Assembly (NCBI RefSeq): GCF_000280905.1
Contig: NZ_ALAP01000038.1
Coordinates: 62,001-126,000, forward strand
Reading direction: 5' to 3'
From: Streptomyces sp. AA1529
Lineage (GTDB): Bacteria; Actinomycetota; Actinomycetes; Streptomycetales; Streptomycetaceae
Length of the DNA stretch: 64,000 nt
Below are positions 44,674-53,376 of the stretch, piece by piece. The notes beneath the pieces are model-generated. The model ran no database searches. It was not told where the DNA came from and saw only the letters and a list, made by a program, of their open reading frames with translations. Numbering within the stretch: the first letter of the stretch is position 1; every line of letters starts with the position of its first letter. The position numbers and the translations under genes were made by a program.

Positions 44674-45333
44674 ATGACGACGCGCGCACCCTTCCCCCAC
44701 GGACTTCCGCAGGAACCGGGCGGCCCGGGTACCGGGACGCGCTCCGAGGGAGACTCCCCGCCCCGGCGGAACCGGCCCAGGGGCCGCACTCTGCTGCCGC
44801 TGGCGGTCGCGCTGTGGGCGGTACTGGAGATCTGGCTGCTGACTCTGCTCGGCCAGGCCGCCGGCGGGTTCACGGTCTTCCTGGTGCTGGCCGGCGGCTT
44901 CGTGCTCGGCGCCGCGGTGATCAAGCGAGCCGGGCGCCGCGCCTGGCGCAATCTCGCCGAGACGGTCCAGCGCGCCCAGGAGCAGGCCCGCACCGGAGCC
45001 GGGTCCTCCGGCGAGGACGCCGCGGAGAGCCGCGGCGGCAACGGGACGGCCATGCTGGGCGGGCTGCTGCTGATGATTCCCGGGCTGCTCTCGGACGCGG
45101 TCGGGCTGCTGCTGGCACTCCCGCCGACGGGGAGGCTGCTGCGCGGCGCGGTGCAGCGCTCCCTGGACCGCCGCAGCGGCTTTGCGCCGGGCACCCTGGG
45201 CGACGCCTACCAGCAGGCGCGCACGGCCGAGCAGCAGGTGCGGATGCACCGCCCGGACGGCAAGGTCGTCCCGGGCGAGGTCGTCCGCGACGACGAGCCA
45301 CAGGAGCGCGAAGGCGGGCAGAGCGGAAGCTGA
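44674..45333 (+). CDS. fxsA: FxsA-family membrane protein
   Basis: The 219-aa protein begins at ATG 44674, 35 bp after the ppm1 stop; GGAGG lies directly before it, an unusually short spacing. A disordered 35-residue N-terminus is followed by the FxsA domain: LLPLAVALWAVLEIWLLTLL, then FTVFLVLAGGFVLGAAVI and the later pair AMLGGLLLMIPGLLSDAVGL. E. coli FxsA affects phage T7 exclusion; actinobacterial relatives have no known role. The C-terminus is hydrophilic. It is convergent with rbpA. Confidence 0.85.
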   Translation: MTTRAPFPHGLPQEPGGPGTGTRSEGDSPPRRNRPRGRTLLPLAVALWAVLEIWLLTLLGQAAGGFTVFLVLAGGFVLGAAVIKRAGRRAWRNLAETVQRAQEQARTGAGSSGEDAAESRGGNGTAMLGGLLLMIPGLLSDAVGLLLALPPTGRLLRGAVQRSLDRRSGFAPGTLGDAYQQARTAEQQVRMHRPDGKVVPGEVVRDDEPQEREGGQSGS

Positions 45334-45494
45334 GCGCCGCCCGCGCGCCCCGTTCGCCGGACAACCGTTCGCCAGGCATGCGCCGGTGCCCGCGTGGCCC
45401 GTGGGAGCGCGCAGGAGTCCCGGGGCGTGCGGGAAGCCGCTCGGACGCCCGGGACGGCCCGGCCGTCCCGGGGACTCTCCCGGTGAACGCGCAA

Positions 45495-45536
45495 GAGGGC
45501 CCCGGTCACGCTGTGAAATGCGTGGCCGGGGCCCTC
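45495..45536. terminator. Strong bidirectional terminator between fxsA and rbpA
   Basis: A 17-bp stem (arms 45495-45511 and 45520-45536, one G-U pair) with an 8-nt loop lies between the convergent stops. Confidence 0.85.
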
Positions 45537-45572
45537 CTGCTGCGCTCCGGAACTCTCAGGAGCGCAGGATCG

Positions 45573-45959
45573 TCAGGCGGACTTGCGCTTGTTCCCGCCG
45601 TCGTCGCGGGGGTGCACCGCGAGGTTCATGGTGCCGGAGCGCAGCACGGCGAGCCGCTCGGCGAGGACTTCCTCGAGCTCCTCACGGGTACGCCGCTCCA
45701 TGAGCATGTCCCAGTGCGTGCGCGCGGGCTTGCCCTTCTTCTCCTCCGGCCCCTCGCCGTCCACCAGGAGCGCCTGTGCACCGCACACCTTGCACTCCCA
45801 CTCGGACGGAATCTCGGCCTCTACCGAGAACGGCATCTCGAAACGATGTCCGTTCTCGCATGCGTACTCCACGGCCTGGCGCGGGGCCAGGTCGATGCCG
45901 CGGTCGGTCTCGTAGCTGGTCACCACGAGTCGCGTGCCGCGGAGAGCTCGCTCACTCAT
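45573..45959 (-). CDS. rbpA: RNA polymerase-binding protein RbpA
   Basis: The ATG at 45959 has GGGAGG 9 bases upstream. The 128-aa product begins MSERALRGTRLVVTSYETDR (the conserved N-terminal tail). It has the zinc-binding core with CENGHRFEMPFSVEAEIP and WECKVCGAQ, then a basic linker KKGKPARTHWDML and the sigma-binding helices MLMERRTREELEEVLAERL. RbpA binds RNA polymerase and group 1 sigma factors (HrdB) and stabilises open complexes. A sigma-R-type promoter precedes it, as in other Streptomyces, linking it to thiol-oxidative stress. Confidence 0.97.
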   Translation of the reverse strand: MSERALRGTRLVVTSYETDRGIDLAPRQAVEYACENGHRFEMPFSVEAEIPSEWECKVCGAQALLVDGEGPEEKKGKPARTHWDMLMERRTREELEEVLAERLAVLRSGTMNLAVHPRDDGGNKRKSA

Positions 45960-46266
45960 GAATTCGTGCCTCCCGGGCTGGTCGCCCACAGGACAGGTGT
46001 CGCTGTCGTCGTCATCCGGTCAACGTCCGGCTGCCGGTGAAGATTCCCGCAATCGGGAGATCACCCACCTTTCCGCACTTCCAACCTGACGGAAGGCTGC
46101 GCGCCGCTGCTTCGTGCCGCCGCTTCGTTGATCTGCGGTACCCGCCGGTGACCGGTTTGTCACAATTGATAGAGAATGTCACCCACTGTTCGCATCTCTT
46201 CGGCGTGCAGTGACCGTCCATCCCGGTGGGCCAAAGGCGTACACTACCGGTCCGGCACCCGCACGT
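45960..46266 (-). other. rbpA upstream region
   Basis: This 307-bp region lies between the MFS stop and the rbpA start, both on the minus strand. It contains the sigma-R-like promoter and AT-richer sequence near 46150-46190 that may hold a second, vegetative promoter. No gene is seen. Confidence 0.55.
46022..46048 (-). promoter_or_regulatory. Sigma-R-type promoter of rbpA
   Basis: On the minus strand GGGAAT (46048-46043) and GTT (46024-46022) are separated by exactly 18 bp. This fits the sigma-R consensus GGGAAT-N18/19-GTT. The element lies about 63 bp before the rbpA ATG. Sigma-R control of rbpA is established for Streptomyces coelicolor. Confidence 0.88.
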
Positions 46267-47661
46267 CTAAATCCGGTCCGGAGCGACGTTGCCCACTGCC
46301 GCCGCCGCTCGCTGTACGGGTACCCGCAGCAGCAGTACGAAACCGAGCGCGAAGAAGACCACCAGCGACAGGATCGCGTTCCGGTAGTCCCCCGAGAGCT
46401 GGTATGTCAGTCCGAACACCAGCGGTCCCAGCCAACTGGTGCCGCGGTCGCTGATCTCGTACAGCGCGAAGTACTCCGCCTCCTTGCCGGCCGGCACGAG
46501 ATGCGAGAAGAGCGAGCGGGACAGCGCCTGGCTGCCGCCCAGCACCAGGCCGATGCCCGCCGCCAGCGCGTAGAACCACAGCGGATCCTCCCGCGGCAGG
46601 AAGTACCCTCCGCCCACGGTCGCGGTCCACGCCACCAGTGACCCCAGGATCGTGCGCTTGGCTCCGTAGCGGGCGGCGAGCCGGCCCAGCAGCAGTGCGC
46701 CCGCCACCGCCAGGACCTGCACCAGCAGGATGGCGCCGATCAGCGTCGTCTGGTCCAGGCCCAGCGCCTCCGAGCCGTAGACCGACGCCTGGGTGATCAC
46801 GGTCTGGATGCCGTCGTTGTAGAGCAGGTAGGCCAGCAGGAACAGCAGCGTGAGCGGATGGCGGCGCAACTGGCGGAACGTTCCGGCCAACTGGCGGAAC
46901 CCCTGCCCGGGACCGGTGCGCCCGGCGCCCGCCGCCGGGTGCGCCGCCGGGCGCTCCCGCAGCCGCAGCAGCGGTACGACCGTGAAGACGGCCCACCACA
47001 CACCGGCCGAGGACAGGCAGATCCGCACCGCCGTCGACTCCGCGACACCGAGCGACTCGTGCCCCAGGAACAGCCCGAGGTTCGCGACCAGGACCAGTGC
47101 GCCCGACCCGTAGCCGAAGGCCCAGCCGCGCGAGGAGACCGCGTCGCGCTCCTCGGGTGGGGCTATCTGCGGCAGGAAGGCGTGGTAGAGCACGATGGAG
47201 ACCGCGTAGCTGACGTTCGCCACCACCAGCAGCACGCCGCCCAGCAGATAGCGGTCGCCGTCCAGGAAGTACATCCCGGTGGTCGCCCCGGCTCCCAGAT
47301 AGGCCGCGGCGCCCAGCAGCGGCTTCTTGCGCCCCGTGCGGTCGGCGAAGGCCGCCGCCAGCGGCATCACCAGCACCGACAGCAGCACGGAGGCCGAGAC
47401 CGCGTAGGGGAAGAAGGCGCCCGCCCGCACCGGGATGCCCAGCGGATGCACATAACCGTCCGCGTCCGCGGCGGCCTCGGTGACCGAGGTCAGATACGGG
47501 CCGAGGAAGACGGTCAGCACACTGGTGGAGAAGACGGAGTTCGCCCAGTCGTAGAAGTACCAGCCGCGCTGCTCGCGGCGGCGCTCCCGGAGCGGGGTCC
47601 GGTTCCCGGATCCCGCCCCCTCCTGCGGCGCCCGCGGCGCGTCCGGTGCGGCCGTTCCCAT
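46267..47661 (-). CDS. MFS transporter, UMF1/Atg22-like
   Basis: The ATG at 47661 follows GGGGAGGAACGGGG. The 464-aa protein starts with a disordered 30 residues, then WYFYDWANSVFSTSVLTVFL, a UMF1/Atg22 signature, and has about 12 membrane helices. MPLAAAFADRTGRKKPLLGA is the MFS loop; SYAVSIVLYHAFLPQIAPPE and GSQALSRSLFSHLVPAGKEA are further family marks. Yeast Atg22 exports amino acids from vacuoles; bacterial members are uncharacterised. It is transcribed towards rbpA with 307 bp between them. Confidence 0.88.
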   Translation of the reverse strand: MGTAAPDAPRAPQEGAGSGNRTPLRERRREQRGWYFYDWANSVFSTSVLTVFLGPYLTSVTEAAADADGYVHPLGIPVRAGAFFPYAVSASVLLSVLVMPLAAAFADRTGRKKPLLGAAAYLGAGATTGMYFLDGDRYLLGGVLLVVANVSYAVSIVLYHAFLPQIAPPEERDAVSSRGWAFGYGSGALVLVANLGLFLGHESLGVAESTAVRICLSSAGVWWAVFTVVPLLRLRERPAAHPAAGAGRTGPGQGFRQLAGTFRQLRRHPLTLLFLLAYLLYNDGIQTVITQASVYGSEALGLDQTTLIGAILLVQVLAVAGALLLGRLAARYGAKRTILGSLVAWTATVGGGYFLPREDPLWFYALAAGIGLVLGGSQALSRSLFSHLVPAGKEAEYFALYEISDRGTSWLGPLVFGLTYQLSGDYRNAILSLVVFFALGFVLLLRVPVQRAAAAVGNVAPDRI

Positions 47662-47829
47662 CCCCGTTCCTCCCCGTCGGCCCGCTGTGCGGTTCGTGAC
47701 CGGCCGGGAGTCGAACGCCCGCACGGCCGGTGCCGGGAGACTACAGTCCGCCGTCGGCGGCCCGTTGTGCCGCCGGGCACGGACGCGGGCCGTGGGCGGG
47801 GTGCGGGCCGGTGCCGTCCGGGCGGCGGT

Positions 47830-48630
47830 TCAGTCCGGTGGCCAGGAGCCCCGTGCGTCCAGCACCTCGCGCAGCATCTCCAGTTCGTCGGTCATGATCC
47901 CGTCCACGCCCAGGTCCAGCAGGGCCGCGGCGCGGGCGGGGTCGTTCACCGTCCAGACGTGCACCCGCAGCCCCCGCGCGTGCGCCGCCCGGACGAAGGC
48001 GCGGTCCACCACGCGGACCGGCCCGTGCCGTTCGGGCACCTGTGCGCATCCGGCGCCGGACGGCAGCCGCCAGGGCAGCCGGCGGGAGCGCAGCCGCAGC
48101 GCCAGCACTCCGCGGGTGCCCAGCGAGGTCAGCAGCCGCGGCCCCGCCAGTGCCCGCGCCCGGGCCACCCGCGCCTCGGCGAACGCGCCCACGCACACCC
48201 GGTCCCAGGCGTTCTCGGCGGCCAGCAGCTCCAGCAGCGGGACGAGCGCGGCGTCGGTCTTCACGTCGATGTTCCAGCGCGCGCCGGGGAACGAGCGCAG
48301 CAGGTCGGCGAAGAGCGGGACCGGCTCGCGCCCGGCCACGCGCGCCCGGCTCACCTCGGCCCAGCTGAGTTCCGCGAGGCGGCCGCCGCTGCCGGTGGTG
48401 CGGTCCAGGGTGGTGTCGTGGAAGGCCACCAGGGCGCCGTCCGCCGTGCTGTGCACATCCGTCTCCAGATAGCGGTAGCCCAGCTCCGCCGCACGGGCGA
48501 AGGCTGCGTGGGTGTTCTCCAGGCCGGCCGCCGCGCCGCCGCGGTGTGCGAAGGCCAGCGGCACCGCCGAGTCCAGGAAGGGGTGGCCGGGGTGGCCGGG
48601 GTGGCCGCGGGGATCTCTCGCTCTCGTCAC
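47830..48630 (-). CDS. Glycerophosphodiester phosphodiesterase
   Basis: A GTG at 48630 is chosen as start (M-TRARDPRGHPGHPGHPFLD); a clear ribosome site is lacking and a more distant ATG at 48696 would overlap the upstream gene's stop. The 266-aa enzyme has the GDPD barrel: FAHRGGAAAGLENTHAAFAR, YLETDVHSTADGALVAFHDT, NIDVKTD and the final VHVWTVNDPARAAALLDLG. Metal ligands are in the ETD and H of FHD. It hydrolyses glycerophosphodiesters to glycerol 3-phosphate. A Gly-His-Pro triplet repeated three times near the N-terminus comes from a short tandem repeat. Confidence 0.9.
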   Translation of the reverse strand: MTRARDPRGHPGHPGHPFLDSAVPLAFAHRGGAAAGLENTHAAFARAAELGYRYLETDVHSTADGALVAFHDTTLDRTTGSGGRLAELSWAEVSRARVAGREPVPLFADLLRSFPGARWNIDVKTDAALVPLLELLAAENAWDRVCVGAFAEARVARARALAGPRLLTSLGTRGVLALRLRSRRLPWRLPSGAGCAQVPERHGPVRVVDRAFVRAAHARGLRVHVWTVNDPARAAALLDLGVDGIMTDELEMLREVLDARGSWPPD

Positions 48631-48670
48631 CGCGGCAGTATCGCCGCAGTCGCGCCGATCCGCCGCCCGC

Positions 48671-49354
48671 TCACCGCCTCCGGTCGGCCGGGGCACCGCC
48701 GCGCGCTTCCTGCCGGCCGCCCCCGGCCACCACGTGCGAGCCCCCGGCGCCGCCCGGCACGGCGAACAGGCGCAGGAAGAACTGCGCGAGAGGGCCGATC
48801 GCCAGCGCGTACAGCACGGTGCCCGCTCCGGCCGAGCCGCCCAGCAGGATGCCGACGACCAGGACCACGATCTCGATCGCCGTCCGTGCCAGCCGGATCG
48901 AGCGGCCGGTCACCTTGTGCAGCCCGGTCATCAGGCCGTCGCGCGGTCCCGGTCCGAACCGGGCCGAGATGTAGAGCCCGGTCGCAGCGCCGTTCAGCAC
49001 CACGCCGCCCACCAGGAGCGGGATCCGGTAGGCCAGTGCCTCCGGGTGCGGGAGCAGCCACAGCGTGGCGTCCATGGATAGGCCCACCAGGAAGACGTTG
49101 GAGACGGTGCCCAGGCCCGGGCGCTCGCGCAGCGGCCACCACAGCAGCAGCACCGCGGCCCCCGCGATGATCGCCACGGTGCCGATGGACAGTCCGGTGC
49201 GCTCGGCGACGCCCTGGTGGAGGACGTCCCAGGGGTCCAGCCCCAGCCCCGCGCGCACCATCAGCGCCGCACTCGCCCCGTACAGCACCAGGCCCACGTA
49301 CAGCTGGGTGAGCCGGCGGACCAGATGCCTGTCAGAACCCCTCGAATGGGACAA
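48671..49354 (-). CDS. YczE/YyaS-type integral membrane protein
   Basis: A TTG at 49354 is preferred as start: AAGGGG lies 7 bases upstream, while an ATG at 49405 has no site and would extend into the divergent promoter. The 227-aa protein has about five membrane helices, with motifs LVLYGASAALMVRAGLGLDP and ARFGPGPRDGLMTGLHKVTG. YczE proteins are of unknown transport function; in Bacillus YczE influences bacillaene/surfactin-related biosynthesis. It is divergent from a MocR-type gene, the arrangement described for YczR-YczE pairs. Confidence 0.82.
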   Translation of the reverse strand: MSHSRGSDRHLVRRLTQLYVGLVLYGASAALMVRAGLGLDPWDVLHQGVAERTGLSIGTVAIIAGAAVLLLWWPLRERPGLGTVSNVFLVGLSMDATLWLLPHPEALAYRIPLLVGGVVLNGAATGLYISARFGPGPRDGLMTGLHKVTGRSIRLARTAIEIVVLVVGILLGGSAGAGTVLYALAIGPLAQFFLRLFAVPGGAGGSHVVAGGGRQEARGGAPADRRR

Positions 49355-49452
49355 AGATCTACCCCTTCTCGTGTCATTGGACTGTCTCGTGGCACCCTGT
49401 GGCATGGAAGCAGGTCATGTGAACGGCCAATCCAGGAAAGGTGGACTGCAAT

Positions 49453-51075
49453 ATGGCGCACTGGAACTCCGCCGTGGGGGCCGCTCAGCTCGCGCGGCTC
49501 CTCGGCTCGCAGCACAGCGTGCGAGGGGAGAGCCCCGGAGCTGCCCGGCCGCACCCGGCCGCGGCGGACCCGGCAGCCACCGCCGCGGCCGCGGGCGGGG
49601 GCACCGGTGCGCACCCGGCACCGGCGGTCAGGAAGCTGCCCGCCTACCGTTCGCTCGCCGAGGGGCTGCGGATGCTCGTCCTGGAGGGGCGCATCCCCGT
49701 CGCCACCCGGCTGCCCGCCGAGCGGGAACTGGCCGCGGCCCTCTCGGTCAGCCGCACCACCGTGGCCGCCGCCTTCGAGGCGCTGCGCTCGGACGGGTTC
49801 CTGGAGTCCCGCCGCGGCTCGGGGAGCTGGACGACCGTGCCGGCGGGCAACCCGCTGCCCACCCGCGGCCTCCACCCCCTGCCGCCGGAGAACGAGGGCA
49901 CCGTCATCGACCTGGGCTGTGCCGCGCTGCCCGCCCAGCCGGTGATGAACGAGGCGTTCGGCAGCGCCCTGGAGGCGCTCCCGCCGTACGCGCACACCCA
50001 CGGCGACTACCCGGCCGGGCTGCCCGTGCTCCGCGAGGCCCTCGCCGAGCGCTACACGGCACTCGGCGTGCCCACGATGCCGCAGCAGATCATGGTCACC
50101 ACCGGTGCGCTGGGCGGCGTCGGCGCCCTGACCCGGATGCTGGTGCCGCGCGGCGAGCGCATCGCCGTCGAACACCCCTCGTACGCCAACGTCCTGCAGC
50201 TCCTGCGCGAGACCGGCGGCCGCCTCGTCCCGGTCCCCATGGCCGACGACCTGGCGGGCTGGGACCTGCCCTCCTGGCACCGCACACTGCGGGAGTCCGC
50301 ACCCCGGCTCGCGTACGTCATCGCCGACTTCCACAACCCCACCGGAGCGCTGGCCGGCACCGAGCAGCGCCGCGAACTGGTCGCGGCGGCCCGTGCCTCG
50401 GGGACGGTGCTGATCGCCGACGAGACCATGACCGACCTGCCGCTGGGCCCGCCCGGCGCCACCGGCACGCCGAGCACCGGCTCCCCGGGGCTGGAGATGC
50501 CGCGGCCGATGGCCGCCTTCGACCCGGGCGGCTCGGCCGTCATCACGGTCGGCTCCGTGAGCAAGTCGATCTGGGCCGGGATGCGGATCGGCTGGATCCG
50601 GGCCGCACCCGAGGTGATCCGCAGCCTCACCGCCGCGCGCGCCTACGTCGATCTGGGCAGCCCCGTGCTCGAACAGCTCGCCGTGGCCGAACTGCTGAAC
50701 GGGCCTGGCTGGGAGCAGGCCGTCACCGAACGCCGGACCCGGGCCCGGGAGAATCGCGAGTCGCTGACGGCCGCGCTGCGCGACCATCTGCCCGACTGGG
50801 AGTTCGCCGTCCCGCACGGCGGCCTCACCCTGTGGGTGCGCACCGGCGGCCTCTCCGGGTCCCGGATCGCCGAGGCCGGTGAACGGCTCGGAGTGCGGGT
50901 GCCCTCCGGGCCGCGGTTCGGGGTGGACGGTGCTTTCGAGGGATTCGTGCGGCTGCCCTTCACCATCGCCGAACCCCTGGCCCGGGAGGCGGCCACGCGG
51001 CTGGCCGCCGCCGCCGAACTGGTCCGCTCCGGGGCGCCCACCCCCTCCGACGTACCGCGCTCCTACGTGGCCTGA
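49453..51075 (+). CDS. MocR-family (YczR-like) PLP-dependent transcriptional regulator
   Basis: The ATG at 49453 has AAAGG about 11 bases upstream; a GTG at 49441 is in frame. The 540-aa protein has a variable 65-residue N-terminus, a GntR winged helix (residues 66-130, LAAALSVSRTTVAAAFEALR) and an aminotransferase class I domain. The PLP lysine is K371 in VGSVSKSIWAGMRIGW, and ADFHNPTGAL marks the cofactor region. MocR proteins use PLP as ligand rather than catalyst. Divergent yczE supports YczR identity, inferred from neighbourhood. Confidence 0.9.
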   Translation: MAHWNSAVGAAQLARLLGSQHSVRGESPGAARPHPAAADPAATAAAAGGGTGAHPAPAVRKLPAYRSLAEGLRMLVLEGRIPVATRLPAERELAAALSVSRTTVAAAFEALRSDGFLESRRGSGSWTTVPAGNPLPTRGLHPLPPENEGTVIDLGCAALPAQPVMNEAFGSALEALPPYAHTHGDYPAGLPVLREALAERYTALGVPTMPQQIMVTTGALGGVGALTRMLVPRGERIAVEHPSYANVLQLLRETGGRLVPVPMADDLAGWDLPSWHRTLRESAPRLAYVIADFHNPTGALAGTEQRRELVAAARASGTVLIADETMTDLPLGPPGATGTPSTGSPGLEMPRPMAAFDPGGSAVITVGSVSKSIWAGMRIGWIRAAPEVIRSLTAARAYVDLGSPVLEQLAVAELLNGPGWEQAVTERRTRARENRESLTAALRDHLPDWEFAVPHGGLTLWVRTGGLSGSRIAEAGERLGVRVPSGPRFGVDGAFEGFVRLPFTIAEPLAREAATRLAAAAELVRSGAPTPSDVPRSYVA

Positions 51076-52724
51076 CGGCCCGTCGGCGGACCTGCCCTCC
51101 CGTCCTGCGCGAGGGGACCGGCGGGCGGGAGCGGCACCGCGCCGCCGGGCCCCCGCGGGCCGTCGTACGCGGGGCCCGCCGCCTCGGCGGCCGCGGGGCC
51201 CGCCGCCGGTTCCCGCACGGGGATACGCACCGATGCCGGGAGCAGGCCCCGGACGGCGGTCCGCTCGGCCTCGTCCGCGGTCTCGTCCCGCGGGTCGGGG
51301 GTCGCGGGCACCTGGAGCCGCAGCACCGGGCCGTCGCCGAGCCGGGCGAAGCCCCGGCCCCGCGGCACCTCGGCGGCCGGTCCCGTCTGCGGCGCCCGGC
51401 CCAGCACCCCGCCCGCCTGTCCGGGGGTGACGGCGCCCAGCACCACCCGGGCGCGGGTGCAGGCGAGGACTGCTCCGGTCAGCTCGTCCAGGCCGTCGAA
51501 CTGCTCGGCGACCGCCACGGCCACCCCCGTGGCGCGGCCGTGGCGCAGCGGGGTCCGCAGCAGCTCCTGCGGGTCGGCCAGGCCCCGGCAGCGGGCGAGA
51601 TGGCTGAGGACGGCGGGCCGGTCCACCAGCACGCACAGCGGCCGGGGCGCCGCTCCCGCGGAGTGCGCACCGTGCTGCCGCGAGCGGCTCGCGGCCAGCA
51701 GCCGGCGTTCCGTCTCGCGCGCCGCCCACTCCAGCGCGGCGAGTGCCCCCGGCAGGGTGGACTCCACTCCCAGCACTCCGCGCCGCGCCGCGAAGGCGGC
51801 GAACTCGCCGTTCCCGTCGCCGTCCACCAGCAGCACCTCGCCGCGGCCGAGTGCCTGGAGGGCGAGTGAGCGCAGCAGGGTGCTGGTGCCTGCGCCGGGT
51901 GTGCCGACGGCCAGCAGGTGCGGCTCGGTCGAGCGCGGGCCGGTGCGCCAGACCACCGCCGGTACCTCGTCGTCCCGGTTCTCGCCCGGGAAGCGGACGG
52001 GCACCGTCCTGCCGGTCTCGTCGCCGTCCGTGAAGCCGAGGACCGTCTCGTCGGGTGCGGTGCCGAACGGCTGGGCACGGATTCCGCCGGGCAGCGGTTC
52101 CAGCGCCGTCATCTCCAGCAGGTTGCACTCCTCGTCCCAGCAGAAGCGGTACTCGCGACCGCGGCCCGTCTTGGCCGCCAGCAGGTGTTCCAGCCGCAGC
52201 CGCTCGGCGGGTTCGCTGTCGCGGAACGAGGTCGGATAGCGCAGCAGCAGGCCGCTGATCCGCCCGTCCCGGAAGGCGAACTCCTCGAACGCGCGCTCCC
52301 AGCCGCCGTCCGGTGCGTACAGCGGCTCCCCGGGCGCGCCGCCCGGCGGCGCGAAGTACGGCACCAGCGCCTCGTACAGCGCCTGCAGTCGCGCCCGCTG
52401 CGGGGCCGTGGGAGCCGCACGAGGCGGGGTGGGTCCGGCCTGCCGCCGCCCGTACCAGGCGGTCGAGCCCAGCAGTGCGCATCCGGCCAGCACCGGCCCG
52501 TAGGGCAGCAGCCAGAGCAGCACCCCGCACGCGGCGAGGGCGAACAGCGTGGGACCCCGCCGTTCCCGGGCCGTGTCCAGCCACCAGTTCCGGCTCTTCG
52601 CGGCCAGCCGGCAGGCCCCCCTGCCGAGCACGAGCAGCGGATGCAGCACGTCGAGCGCCCCGTCGGCACCGGCACGCACGGCCTTGCGTGCGTGCCGCCG
52701 TGACGGTACCGCCCACCGCCCCAC
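51063..52724 (-). CDS. FtsK/TraB-like ATPase domain protein with two membrane segments
   Basis: The start is a GTG at 52724 with GGGAGGAG upstream. The 553-aa protein has a basic N-terminus, two hydrophobic segments (about 57-90, LFALAACGVLLWLLPYGPVL), a middle region, and an FtsK-like ATPase. The Walker A motif is GTPGAGTSTLLRSLALQ (about residue 272) and a Walker B-like strand is LCVLVDRPAVL, where the usual catalytic Glu/Asp is weak. RVVLGAVTPGQAGGVLGRAP resembles the late region of conjugation ATPases. This is the shape of Streptomyces plasmid-transfer or SpdB-type proteins. No other transfer gene is present. The C-terminus overlaps the MocR gene end by 13 bp, tail to tail. Confidence 0.75.
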   Translation of the reverse strand: MGRWAVPSRRHARKAVRAGADGALDVLHPLLVLGRGACRLAAKSRNWWLDTARERRGPTLFALAACGVLLWLLPYGPVLAGCALLGSTAWYGRRQAGPTPPRAAPTAPQRARLQALYEALVPYFAPPGGAPGEPLYAPDGGWERAFEEFAFRDGRISGLLLRYPTSFRDSEPAERLRLEHLLAAKTGRGREYRFCWDEECNLLEMTALEPLPGGIRAQPFGTAPDETVLGFTDGDETGRTVPVRFPGENRDDEVPAVVWRTGPRSTEPHLLAVGTPGAGTSTLLRSLALQALGRGEVLLVDGDGNGEFAAFAARRGVLGVESTLPGALAALEWAARETERRLLAASRSRQHGAHSAGAAPRPLCVLVDRPAVLSHLARCRGLADPQELLRTPLRHGRATGVAVAVAEQFDGLDELTGAVLACTRARVVLGAVTPGQAGGVLGRAPQTGPAAEVPRGRGFARLGDGPVLRLQVPATPDPRDETADEAERTAVRGLLPASVRIPVREPAAGPAAAEAAGPAYDGPRGPGGAVPLPPAGPLAQDGRAGPPTGRQAT

Positions 52725-52871
52725 ACCCGGCTCCTCCCGGCCTGCTGACTGATGCTCAGGCCTGTCGGCCTCCCGGCCCGTCGGCCCTGCGCCCGGCTTG
52801 CCGCCGCCCGGTCCGCCGTCGTCCGGCCCGCCGCCGTGCGGCTGACGGTGGGGCGGCTGACGGTGGGGCGG

Positions 52872-53066
52872 CTAGAACTTGAGGCCGCCCAGCAGGCCGG
52901 CCAGGCTCTCGCCTCCCGCCTTGATGCTGGGTGCCATGGCGGTGCCCGCCAGGTAGAAGCCGAAGAGCGCGCACACCAGCGCGTGGGAGACCTTGAGATT
53001 GTCCTTGCGGAAGAACAGGAAGACGATCAGGCCAAGCAGTACGACGCCCGAGATCGAGAGAATCAC
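52872..53066 (-). CDS. Small two-helix membrane protein, 64 aa
   Basis: The start is a GTG at 53066 with AGGAG 5 bases upstream. The product has helix 1 (ILSISGVVLLGLIVFLFF), a polar turn RKDNLKVSHALV, helix 2 (CALFGFYLAGTAMA) and a Gly/Leu-rich tail. It resembles small Spd-like membrane proteins that accompany conjugative DNA transfer in Streptomyces. It is co-directional with the FtsK-like gene 147 bp downstream. An inverted repeat covers its promoter. Confidence 0.75.
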   Translation of the reverse strand: MILSISGVVLLGLIVFLFFRKDNLKVSHALVCALFGFYLAGTAMAPSIKAGGESLAGLLGGLKF

Positions 53067-53376
53067 CAGTACTCCTGATGTAGGGGACGGTCACCATGAG
53101 TGTCACCAGCTTCACAGATAGGACGTATCGTATGAAGCTGGCAAGTGGGTGATTCGTGTAATAACGCCCCCGAACGGGTCGTGTCGCCGGCCTGCTCCCG
53201 GTGGAAGCGCCACTGGTGACACAGCCGCCTCGTCGGACATCGCGGCCCGTCGGACGCGGGAGCGTTGCCTCCCCTCCCGGACGCGGGCCGGCGCGCAGCG
53301 CGCCCCGGGCCGGTGCGCCGACGCGGAAGCCCCGCGCCCCGAACCGCCGCCCGCACCGCCGAAGGGCCAGGACCGA
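53067..53376. other. Divergent intergenic region with an inverted repeat
   Basis: This 310-bp region lies between the small membrane protein gene (minus) and the M20 gene (plus). It contains the inverted repeat at 53106-53141, and the rest is GC-rich upstream sequence of the M20 gene without visible features. Confidence 0.55.
53106..53141 (-). promoter_or_regulatory. Inverted repeat spanning the promoter of the small membrane protein gene
   Basis: CCAGCTTCA (53106-53114) and TGAAGCTGG (53133-53141) form a perfect 9-bp inverted repeat with 18 bp between. On the minus strand TTGCCA (53144-53139) and TATCTG (53120-53115) sit as -35 and -10, 18 bp apart, so the arms cover both elements. A repressor operator is the natural reading. 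Confidence 0.6.

Noticed and set aside
48586..48611. Tandem GGGGTGGCC repeat as a functional site
   Set aside because: It lies inside the GDPD N-terminus, where it encodes Gly-His-Pro triplets. It is likely simple slippage in an unconserved part.
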